A stretch of DNA of 54,935 nucleotides from assembly GCA_036004405.1 (NCBI GenBank), contig DASYRM010000058.1:1-54935 (forward strand). The letters are read 5' to 3'. The stretch comes from DASYRM01 sp036004405. GTDB lineage: Bacteria; Acidobacteriota; Vicinamibacteria; Vicinamibacterales; UBA2999. Below, one piece after another: positions 34,415 to 41,459 of the stretch. Every line of letters starts with the position of its first letter. Positions within the stretch are counted from its first letter, which is position 1. The notes under the pieces were generated by a model. That model ran no database searches. It was not told where the DNA came from and was given only the letters and a program-made list of their open reading frames with translations. Position numbers and translations under genes: made by a program.

Positions 34415-36237
34415 AGGCGCTCTTTCGTAGGGGCACATCCTTAGATGTGCCCGTGGCGCTGGCCGTCCTGGTTGTCTGCATGGCCGTTGGCGTCTCCCTG
34501 GGCGCCGCTCCGGTCAAGAGCGAGATCGCCGACGCCGCGATGCGCGGTGATGCCGCCGCCGTGCGCGCGCTGCTGGCGAAGAAGGTGAACGTCAACGCGC
34601 CGCAGAACGACGGCTCCACGGCGCTGCACTGGGCGGTGCAGCGCGGGAATGCGGAACTGATCAACCTGCTGGTGCGCGCCGGCGCCAACGTGAAGGCGGC
34701 GACGCGTGAAGGCGTGACGCCGCTGTGGCTGGCCAGCCAGAACGGCGACCCGGCAGCGCTCGGCGCGCTGCTCGAAGCCGGCGCCGATCCGAACGAAAAG
34801 CTGCCGCACGGCCGCTCGCCGCTGATGATCGCCGCGCGCACCGGGAACGTGGCGGCCATGACCGTGCTGCTCGACAAGGGCGCCGATCCCAACGCCAAGG
34901 AAACGCTGCGCGGCACGACGCCGATCATGTGGGCAGCCGACGAGGCGCACGCGCCGGCGGTGAAACTGCTCCTCGATCGTGGCGCGGACATCAAGGCGCG
35001 CTCGAACCCGGCGCCGCGCGGCCGCGGTCCGGCGCTCGGCAAGGCCAACGACCCGCGCAAGCAGGTGGCGGCGCAGGGTGCGGCGCTGGCCCGGGGGCGC
35101 GCGCTCGATCTCGGCGAGCTGAGCGCGCTCGGCGGGGGCCGTGGCATTGGCGGCGGTGGTGGAGGAGGCCGGGCGGCTGGCGCGGCGGCGGCCGGCCGCG
35201 GCGGACGCGCGCGCGGCGCCGACGGCAGCAACTTCGAACAAGACGACGCGGCTGTGGCCGCCGGCCTCTTTCGCCGGGGCCCAGCGGTGTCCGACGGTGG
35301 CCAGCTGACGCCGCTCGTCTACGCCGTGCGCGCCAACGACCTCGACACGGTGAAGGTACTGCTCGCCGCGGGCGCCGACATCAATCAAACGACCGGCTAC
35401 GGCTGGAGCGCGCTGCTCGTCGCCACGCAGAACCGTTACTACGAGCTCGGCAAGTATCTGCTCGAGCAGGGCGCCAACCCGGACCTGGGGAACAAGGGCG
35501 ACTGGGTGCCGCTCTATCTGGCCACCGACAACCGCAACATCGAGTCCGGCGACTATCCCGTCCGCAAGGGCGACATGGATCACCTGGACTTCATCAAGCT
35601 GCTGCTCGACAAGGGCGCCAACGTGAACGCGCGCGTGAAGGACAGCACCGAAACGCGGACGGTGTTCACCAACCAGTGGCTCGACGAGAACGGCGCCACG
35701 GCGTTCTTCCGCGCCTCGCAGTCGGGCGACGTCGAGCTGATGAAGCTGCTGCTCGCGCACGGCGCCGACCCGAAGATCAACACGGTGCTCAACGTGTCGC
35801 CGCTGCACGTCGCGGCTGGCATCGGCTGGGTGGAGGGAATCACCTACGAGTGGTCGCCGAAGGCGACGCTCGAGGCGGTGAAGATGCTCGTGGACCTCGG
35901 ACTCGATGTGAACCTGCAGGCCGACACCGGCCGGACCGCCCTGCACGGCGCCGCGCACAAGGGGCGCGCCGACGTGATCCAGGTGCTGGCCGACCACGGC
36001 GCCAAGCTCGACGTGCGCGACTACGGCAACACCGACAACCGCGGCGGCAAGCTCGCGGTGCACACGTGGCAGCCGGTGGATTACGCCGACGGGCTGGTTC
36101 GAGTCGGCGTGCAGTCGGCGATCCCGCACCCCGAGGCGGGCGCGCTGCTGAGGAAGCTCCTGACCGAAAAGGGTCTGCCGGCGCCGCCCATGGGCCGCAC
36201 GCTCGAGTCGATCTGCATTACCGAAGCCTGCGACTGA
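34411..36237 (+). CDS. exported ankyrin-repeat protein (module B), palindrome inserted in its signal peptide
   Basis: 608 residues from GTG 34411 (GTGA overlap with DUF1552). The n-region RRGTSLDVPV (residues 6-15) is encoded by a palindromic element; the hydrophobic core ALAVLVVCMAVGVSLGA follows. If the element is ignored, GTG 34453 gives a compact signal peptide. Ankyrin units run from about 40 to 195, a Gly/Ala/Arg-rich linker spans about 197-297 (including seven Gly in a row), and more ankyrin units follow to about 560. Same two-lobe plan as module A, with a longer linker. C-terminus PPMGRTLESICITEACD carries two cysteines. Likely partner of DUF1592/DUF1552. Confidence 0.85.
   Translation: MKALFRRGTSLDVPVALAVLVVCMAVGVSLGAAPVKSEIADAAMRGDAAAVRALLAKKVNVNAPQNDGSTALHWAVQRGNAELINLLVRAGANVKAATREGVTPLWLASQNGDPAALGALLEAGADPNEKLPHGRSPLMIAARTGNVAAMTVLLDKGADPNAKETLRGTTPIMWAADEAHAPAVKLLLDRGADIKARSNPAPRGRGPALGKANDPRKQVAAQGAALARGRALDLGELSALGGGRGIGGGGGGGRAAGAAAAGRGGRARGADGSNFEQDDAAVAAGLFRRGPAVSDGGQLTPLVYAVRANDLDTVKVLLAAGADINQTTGYGWSALLVATQNRYYELGKYLLEQGANPDLGNKGDWVPLYLATDNRNIESGDYPVRKGDMDHLDFIKLLLDKGANVNARVKDSTETRTVFTNQWLDENGATAFFRASQSGDVELMKLLLAHGADPKINTVLNVSPLHVAAGIGWVEGITYEWSPKATLEAVKMLVDLGLDVNLQADTGRTALHGAAHKGRADVIQVLADHGAKLDVRDYGNTDNRGGKLAVHTWQPVDYADGLVRVGVQSAIPHPEAGALLRKLLTEKGLPAPPMGRTLESICITEACD
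34427..34452. repeat. palindrome inside the 5' end of the ankyrin gene
   Basis: GTAGG prefix, then GGGCACATC (34431-34439), CTTA centre, GATGTGCCC (34444-34452). Same design as intergenic copies but read through in frame, since its TAG falls out of frame here (TCG TAG is read as T-TCG-TAG shifted, giving Arg-Arg-Gly). Confidence 0.8.
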
Positions 36238-36250
36238 GACTCCGTCGTGG

Positions 36251-36300
36251 GGGCCACCTTCAGGTGGCCCGTCGTGGGCCCGGGTCTTTCAGACCCGGGC
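36251..36300. repeat. tandem palindromes supplying a stop codon
   Basis: GGGCCACCT-TC-AGGTGGCCC (36251-36270) starts 14 bases after the ankyrin stop; GCCCGGGTCT-TTC-AGACCCGGGC (36278-36300) follows. On the minus strand the second encodes Ala-Arg-Val-stop, the end of the next gene, exactly as at 22265-22286. Confidence 0.8.
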
Positions 36301-37521
36301 GACCAAAGCCTGTCGTACCACCGCGTGCAGGTAGCGGATCTCGTCGTCGTCGAGATCCTGGCCGAACGACGTGAGCCCTTGACGCGACTTCACGATCACG
36401 CCGCGCCCCTTCGTCCAGCGCGCGGCGGCAGCCATCACCCGATCCATCCGCGGGCCCAGTGACGCGGTGTCGTGTCCCGACTGGCGCATCTTCTGCTCGA
36501 CCGCCAGGCGCGTGGAGGCCACGCCCGTATCGCGCGTACCGTAGTCCACGTCGAGGACGTCGCCGGCGGCGAGCCTCGCCAGCGTGTAGGTGCGCCAGGC
36601 GCGGCGCTCGCGCACGGTGACGCCGTCGCGCGACACGTGGACCTCCGTGTGCCCGACGCGTGATCGGACGAAGCCGTTCAGCATGGTGAGCGCCGGCAGG
36701 ACGCCGAAGAGGAATGCCAGCAGGCCCAGAAACACCAGTCCGATCGGCTCGGGCGTATGTGTCTGTTGAAAGAAGCGCCACAGCCGCGGTACCGCAAGCA
36801 CGGGAATGATGATCGGGGCGGCCACGAGCAGCAGGGCGAGCGGGCTCGTGCGCGGCACCGGAATCACAATGCGCACGCCAGCCGTTTCCTGATGGACATG
36901 GCTGCGTGCGCCGGTCGGCGGAGAGGCCGGCCGTGCGGGCCCTGCGTCGCGCGCCGCGCGCTCCTGGAGCGGCCGGTTGACGTCGGCGGGATCGAGCGTG
37001 ACGGCGTGATCGCCCGACGCGTCCTCGAGCGCAACGCCGAGATGCGTCGCCGCCTCGGCGGCGCAGGCGCGCGCGTCGTCGTAACCGGTCGGGTTGCACA
37101 CCACGAGATCGGGCCCGCTACGCGCCTTGAGCGTCACCGGAAACTTCTCGGATGAGTCCGAGTCGCCCGGCTCGAACCCGATCGTCACGCGCGTGAAGTC
37201 GTCGAGCGGTCGCGGGTGTTGACGCAAGGGCACCAGCAGCCCCCACGACTTGATGACCGCTCGCTCGGTGCGATCGAGGATTGTCCAGGCGCGGCCGAAC
37301 ACCAGCCCGCCGCCGACGCCGGTGAACGCGAGCCCCATCAGCCCGAGCAGCGGTCGCGCCCAGAAGCCGAGGTCGCCGGGGTTGCCCATGGGCACCGCGC
37401 CGCCGGCCGTCGCCAGGAGGAAGAGGCCGGCCAGGAAGAAGGGGACGCCGAAGGCGGCGAGCACGCCGCCGCCTTCGCGGAATTGCAGGCGCTCGGGGCT
37501 GTCGTACTGGAACCGGCTCAC
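36289..37521 (-). CDS. four-helix membrane protein with PH-like domains, unknown function
   Basis: 410 residues. Two helices near 22-40 and 54-75, then a beta-rich region (TILDRTERAVIKSWGLLVPLRQ, with VTIGFEPGDSDSSEKFPVTLKA) suggesting a bacterial PH-like fold. A charged linker (about 195-235) leads to two further helices near 240-258 and 273-297, followed by a second beta-rich region (HTEVHVSRDGVTVRERRAW). No named family recognised. The final residues VARV and TGA come from a palindromic element shared with the VOC gene. GTG start. Divergent from the TIGR03435 gene with 101 bases between. Confidence 0.7.
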   Translation of the reverse strand: MSRFQYDSPERLQFREGGGVLAAFGVPFFLAGLFLLATAGGAVPMGNPGDLGFWARPLLGLMGLAFTGVGGGLVFGRAWTILDRTERAVIKSWGLLVPLRQHPRPLDDFTRVTIGFEPGDSDSSEKFPVTLKARSGPDLVVCNPTGYDDARACAAEAATHLGVALEDASGDHAVTLDPADVNRPLQERAARDAGPARPASPPTGARSHVHQETAGVRIVIPVPRTSPLALLLVAAPIIIPVLAVPRLWRFFQQTHTPEPIGLVFLGLLAFLFGVLPALTMLNGFVRSRVGHTEVHVSRDGVTVRERRAWRTYTLARLAAGDVLDVDYGTRDTGVASTRLAVEQKMRQSGHDTASLGPRMDRVMAAAARWTKGRGVIVKSRQGLTSFGQDLDDDEIRYLHAVVRQALVARV

Positions 37522-37568
37522 CCCCGTTGTATCGGCCGCTAAGGCTGATCTGAAGACTCCATGAACGA

Positions 37569-37616
37569 ACTCTTACGAAAACTTTCGTTGACGTACGACG
37601 CCCTTCGTATAAGAGT
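37569..37616 (+). promoter_or_regulatory. nested inverted repeats and -10-like TATAAG upstream of TIGR03435 gene
   Basis: ACTCTTACGAA (37569-37579) pairs with TTCGT-AT-AAGAGT (37604-37616), with two bases bulged. Inside, ACGAAA-AC-TTTCGT (37575-37588) is a perfect dyad overlapping the left arm. TATAAG (37608-37613) ends 9 bases before the ATG. TTGACG at 37588 is only 14 bases from TATAAG, too short for a good -35. The segment is AT-rich in a GC-rich region; looks like a regulated promoter. Confidence 0.5.
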
Positions 37617-37622
37617 CCGCGA

Positions 37623-38447
37623 ATGACGTCCACGCCTCGATTCGCGTTCGCCTCGATGGCGCTGCTGCTGGCGATGGCCTCGGGGAGCGCACCTCTCGCC
37701 CAGACCCCGCCGCTCCCGCACTTCGACGTCGCGTCGGTCAAGGTGAACCGGCTGATGGAGCAGCCGTCGAACAACTGGCGGCGCACGCCTGGCCGGCTCG
37801 ACTTCCACAACTCGCAGCTGATCGAGTTGATCAAGGCCGCGTGGGGCGACTTCTCGCTGCGCGTCGAGGGCGCGCCCGGATGGTTGCGCACTGATCGCTT
37901 CGACGTCGTGGCGCAGTTCCCGCCCGACACGCCGCCGGAGACCGCGACGCTGATGCTGCGGGCGCTATTGATCGAGCGGTTTCAGCTGGTAGCCCGCGTC
38001 GAGTCGCGCGAGGTGCCGACCTACGCGCTCGTGATGGACCGCGCCGACCGCGCGCCGGGCCCGCGGCTCAAGCCGGCATTGCCGGAATGCGGACCCGACA
38101 GGTCCACGCCGCTGCCGCCGCAGTGCGGCCAGGGGATGGGCGCGGGACACGCGCAGTTCGGGTCGTACGACATGGTCACCTTGGCGAAGTTTCTGGGGTT
38201 CTCGCCGGCCGTCGGGCGGCCCGTCGTGGACGAAACCGGGCTGTCCGGGCGTTTCAGCATCGATCTGACCTTCGCCCCGGCACCGACCGCCCCGTCGGCG
38301 AATGGCGCGGCGGCGCCGCCGGTCGACAGCGATGCCCCCTCGATCTTCCGCGCGCTGCAGGAGCAGCTGGGGCTGAAGCTCGAAAGCCGACGCGGATCGG
38401 TACCGGTGCTGATCATCGATCGCGTCGAACCGCCGATGCCGGACTGA
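37623..38447 (+). CDS. TIGR03435-family exported protein
   Basis: 274 residues, signal peptide 1-26 (ASMALLLAMASGSAPLA). The family start FDVASVKVNR is followed by GRLDFHNSQLIELIKAAWG, the PGWLRTDRFDVVAQFP block, LLIERFQLVARVESREVPTYALVMDR, the DMVTLAKFLG block, RPVVDETGLSGRFSIDLTF and the C-terminal LGLKLESRRGSVPVLIIDRVEPPMPD. This family is strongly expanded in soil Acidobacteria and its function is unknown; it is a good taxonomic marker. It stands alone between a divergent and a convergent gene, with its own promoter-like region. Confidence 0.92.
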   Translation: MTSTPRFAFASMALLLAMASGSAPLAQTPPLPHFDVASVKVNRLMEQPSNNWRRTPGRLDFHNSQLIELIKAAWGDFSLRVEGAPGWLRTDRFDVVAQFPPDTPPETATLMLRALLIERFQLVARVESREVPTYALVMDRADRAPGPRLKPALPECGPDRSTPLPPQCGQGMGAGHAQFGSYDMVTLAKFLGFSPAVGRPVVDETGLSGRFSIDLTFAPAPTAPSANGAAAPPVDSDAPSIFRALQEQLGLKLESRRGSVPVLIIDRVEPPMPD

Positions 38448-38449
38448 AC

Positions 38450-38469
38450 GGGCCGCCTGAAGGCGGCCC
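38450..38469. repeat. palindrome GGGCCGCCT-GA-AGGCGGCCC
   Basis: Begins 2 bases after the TIGR03435 stop and lies 18 bases before the stop of the convergent gene. Identical core to 14102 and 24486. Positioned as a bidirectional terminator. Confidence 0.75.
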
Positions 38470-38487
38470 CCACGACGGACGCGCCCT

Positions 38488-40644
38488 CTACTTGGCGAGC
38501 GGATCAGGTCGCAACTGGAAATGCGCCGCCAGCGGCTTGGTGCCCTTGCCGCCCTCGATGAGCCACGGCGTGCGGTCGCCGTTGGCGGCCCACAGCCCGC
38601 GCCCCTTCCAGCCCGCGTTGGGATCGTCGATGCGCCCGTCGAACCCCTTGGCGTAGAAGCCGATCGGATACGGCACGCGCAGCGTCACCATGCTGCCGTT
38701 GGCGTAGGCGATCAGCCCGTCGTTCAGGTTGCCGGTGGACATCGGCACGTCGTTGCCGAGGCCGAACGTGTTGTGCTGATCCACCCACGAGTAGTAGCTC
38801 GATTCGGCGCTGTTCTCGCCGATGCCACGGAAGCCCGGGCCGGGATACTTGTAGAACGACCAGCCCTCGGGGCAGTGATCGCCGGTGGCCTTCGGTCCGT
38901 TGAGCGAACCCTTGCACTTGCGCCGATCGAAGCTGCCGATGTGGCCGCTCGCGAGCGACACCCACACCACGCCCTGCCGATCGATGTCGCAGCCGCGCAC
39001 GCCGAAGCCGGGCATCGGCACGTTGAACACTTCGGCGATGGCCGTGGCCGGCGGGTTCGCTCCCGGCACCAGGCGGACCACCGCGCCGGGCACGCCCATC
39101 GACGCGCCCCAGATCGAGCCGTCCGCCGGGCTCGGCATCACGGCGTAGAACGACGCGTTCACCCGCATGTCCTTTGCCGGGTCGGCCGGCTGTCCCGGCT
39201 CCGTGTACGCGTCGCGCTTGCCGTTGCCGTTGGTATCGAGCACGAGCGCCGTCCAGCCCTGTGATTTCGCGGAATCGCCCCTGCGGTCGAACTCCTTGGT
39301 GTTCAGCCAGCCGACCACCGGACCGCCGCCGCTCGTCCAGATCGTGTCGTTGGCGTCGTAGCCGAACTGCAGATGGTGCGTGGAGAAGCAGGTGTCCACG
39401 AACGTGTATTTCTTGGTCTTCAGGTCGAGCACCGCGATGTGGCGGACGGCGTTGTCCATCGGAAACGCTTTGGCCGACGGGTGCTCCGAACCGGCCTTGC
39501 AGAACGCCGGGTTCGCGCTGCCGCGAACCGTTGCGGCGAGCCACAGCCGGCCGTCGCGCCCGAACATCGAGTTGTGGTTGTTGGCGCGTGTCTCCCAGAT
39601 GCGGTCACTGCCCCAGTAGGGCGAGGGCTGCAACGCGTCGAGCGCCGCGGCGTGGCCGGGGCCGAGGCTGAGCGGCATCTGCGGGTCGCGTACCGGCGCG
39701 GTGAAGACCGTGGCGACGTTCTTCACCGGGTCGAGAATCGGCAGGTTGTCCGAGCTGTATTCGGGCGAACCGACCAGCGGCCCGTTGGCGTTGACGGTGG
39801 GGAAGCGCCGGTCGCTGGCGATCAGGTCGTGCAGGTACTGCTTGTCGTTCATCCAGTCGCGCAGCGTGACGACGATGTTGCGCTCCACGCCCTGCGGCCG
39901 CTGCGGCTTGGCGAATGGCAGCTCACCTTTCGCGATGCGATCGGTCCAGTCGCCGTAGGCGGCGAACCCCGCCTCGCCCAGCCCTGAGAGCTGACCGAAC
40001 ATCATCTGGCCCGCCTGCCCCGACTGCACGCGGCGCTTCCAGGCGTCGGCGCCGGTGGCAAACGTGCCGAGCGCCGACGGGATCGTGCGCGTGGACGCCT
40101 GTCCGAGCTGATGGCAGCCGATGCAGCCGGTGTTCTTCATCGCCGCGATCCACTGCGTCTGCGTCAGCCGTGCCGGGATGCTGCTCTTGCCGCCGAACTG
40201 ATCGGCGGCGGGGATGTTCAGCATCGAGTACCAGTAGATGGCAGGGTAGTAGCGCGCCGCGACGGCGTCACTCGGGGCCAAGAGGGCGGTAATCGAGACT
40301 CGCCGGCCGGGCCGGACGGTGGCCTTGTCGCTGTCCACCAGCCCGTAGCCGCGCGCCCACACCTGGTAGTCCGCCGGTGGCAGATCCGGTACCACGAACC
40401 GGCCGCGATCGTCGGTGACCACGCTCTTGATGTAGCGCACCGGGAGGTCGCGCGTCTCGGCAATCACCCACACGCCGGCTTCCGGACCTTTGGGCCCGGT
40501 CACCACGCCGCCGATGTCGTCGTTGTCGATGGCGACGTCGGCGGCCGGCTGCTGGGCATAGGACGGCACGAACAGGACCGACGAACACAGGGCCGCGACG
40601 GCGGCGAGACCGAGTGACAGCATCAGCGCGCGGGTCTTGGACAT
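38488..40644 (-). CDS. exported c-heme beta-propeller protein with carboxypeptidase-regulatory-like domain
   Basis: 718 residues from ATG 40644. Signal peptide to about 31. A carboxypeptidase regulatory-like domain (GGVVTGPKGPEAGVWVIAETRD ... GRFVVPDLPPADYQVWARGYG) occupies about 43-110. One CXXCH (CIGCH, 174-178) indicates a covalent heme. The rest is a beta-propeller with blades such as HIAVLDLKTKKYTFVDTCF, WTALVLDTNGNGKRD, VVWVSLASGHIGSF and LIAYANGSMVTLRVPY, resembling virginiamycin B lyase-like propellers. Likely periplasmic, substrate unknown. Divergent from the GT2 gene. Confidence 0.78.
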   Translation of the reverse strand: MSKTRALMLSLGLAAVAALCSSVLFVPSYAQQPAADVAIDNDDIGGVVTGPKGPEAGVWVIAETRDLPVRYIKSVVTDDRGRFVVPDLPPADYQVWARGYGLVDSDKATVRPGRRVSITALLAPSDAVAARYYPAIYWYSMLNIPAADQFGGKSSIPARLTQTQWIAAMKNTGCIGCHQLGQASTRTIPSALGTFATGADAWKRRVQSGQAGQMMFGQLSGLGEAGFAAYGDWTDRIAKGELPFAKPQRPQGVERNIVVTLRDWMNDKQYLHDLIASDRRFPTVNANGPLVGSPEYSSDNLPILDPVKNVATVFTAPVRDPQMPLSLGPGHAAALDALQPSPYWGSDRIWETRANNHNSMFGRDGRLWLAATVRGSANPAFCKAGSEHPSAKAFPMDNAVRHIAVLDLKTKKYTFVDTCFSTHHLQFGYDANDTIWTSGGGPVVGWLNTKEFDRRGDSAKSQGWTALVLDTNGNGKRDAYTEPGQPADPAKDMRVNASFYAVMPSPADGSIWGASMGVPGAVVRLVPGANPPATAIAEVFNVPMPGFGVRGCDIDRQGVVWVSLASGHIGSFDRRKCKGSLNGPKATGDHCPEGWSFYKYPGPGFRGIGENSAESSYYSWVDQHNTFGLGNDVPMSTGNLNDGLIAYANGSMVTLRVPYPIGFYAKGFDGRIDDPNAGWKGRGLWAANGDRTPWLIEGGKGTKPLAAHFQLRPDPLAK

Positions 40645-40674
40645 GGGGGCGATGCTATACCCCTGGTCCAATCC

Positions 40675-40702
40675 TTGACAACGCCCGAAACGCGACCATA
40701 AT
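40675..40702 (+). promoter_or_regulatory. sigma70-type promoter of the GT2 operon
   Basis: TTGACA at 40675-40680 and CATAAT at 40697-40702, spacer 16 bases: the best -35/-10 pair seen in the window. Transcription would start about 40709, only a few bases before the TTG start at 40713, so the transcript would be near leaderless. Confidence 0.6.
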
Positions 40703-40712
40703 CCCCGTCACT

Positions 40713-41453
40713 TTGAGCGCCACGCCTGAAGCCGCCGCGCGGCCGCCCGACTCCCCGGAACTGCTGTCGATCATCGTGCCTGTGTACAACGAGGTGCGTA
40801 CCGTGCGCGCGGTGCTCGATCGCCTGGTCTCGATCGACCTGCCGCTGCCGCGCGAGATTCTGGTGGTGGACGACGGCTCGACCGACGGCACCGGCGATCT
40901 GCTGTCGGCGGCCGAGCGCGACGGTCTGCCGGTGACCGTCATCCGCTCGGAGCACAACGGCGGCAAGGGCAGCGCGCTGCGCACCGGGCTGGCGCGCGCA
41001 CGCGGGACCATCGTGGCCATCCAGGACGCGGACCTCGAGCTCGACCCCGTGCAGCTCGGCGCGCTGGTGCAACCGATCGTCGCCGGCGCGACCCGCGTGG
41101 TCTATGGCTCCCGGTTTCTCAACGGCGCCCCGCGCGGCCCCTGGCTCTCCTCGGCCGCCAACCGCTTCCTCACCGGCGTCACCAACGTGCTCTACGGCGC
41201 GTCGCTCACGGACATGGAGACCTGCTACAAGATCATGCGCACCGACGTGGCGCGGTCGCTGCGCCTCGAGGCGAACCGCTTCGACATCGAGCCGCAGATC
41301 ACCGCCCGACTGCTGCGGGCCGGTCACCACGTCACCGAGCTGCCCGTGCGCTTCGAGGCCCGCACCCGGCGCCAGGGCAAGAAGATCGGCTGGCGCGACG
41401 GTTTCAAAGCCATCAACGTGCTGGTGGCCGAGCGCTTCCGCCGCGCGCGCTGA
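40713..41453 (+). CDS. family 2 glycosyltransferase (polyprenyl-phosphate sugar transferase type)
   Basis: 246 residues from TTG 40713. GT-A fold: LSIIVPVYNEVRTVRAVLDRL, VVDDGSTDGTGDLL, the DXD-like ALQDADLELDP equivalent (QDADLELDP), VVYGSRFLNG, and LTDMETCYKIMRTD with RFDIEPQITARLL. This matches dolichol/undecaprenyl-phosphate mannose or glucose synthases of the short, soluble type without C-terminal helices. It probably makes the lipid-linked sugar donor used by the adjacent GT39-like membrane protein, 6 bases downstream (inference). No better start codon is visible; the promoter's -10 ends 10 bases upstream. Confidence 0.88.
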   Translation: MSATPEAAARPPDSPELLSIIVPVYNEVRTVRAVLDRLVSIDLPLPREILVVDDGSTDGTGDLLSAAERDGLPVTVIRSEHNGGKGSALRTGLARARGTIVAIQDADLELDPVQLGALVQPIVAGATRVVYGSRFLNGAPRGPWLSSAANRFLTGVTNVLYGASLTDMETCYKIMRTDVARSLRLEANRFDIEPQITARLLRAGHHVTELPVRFEARTRRQGKKIGWRDGFKAINVLVAERFRRAR

Positions 41454-41459
41454 CGCCGC

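Noticed and set aside
37588..37613. TTGACG - TATAAG as a sigma70 promoter
   Set aside because: Spacer is 14 bases, too short; TATAAG may still act as a start-proximal -10 without that -35.
40614..40712. GT2 start at 40614
   Set aside because: Would overlap the divergent gene start and lie upstream of the only good promoter (40675-40702).
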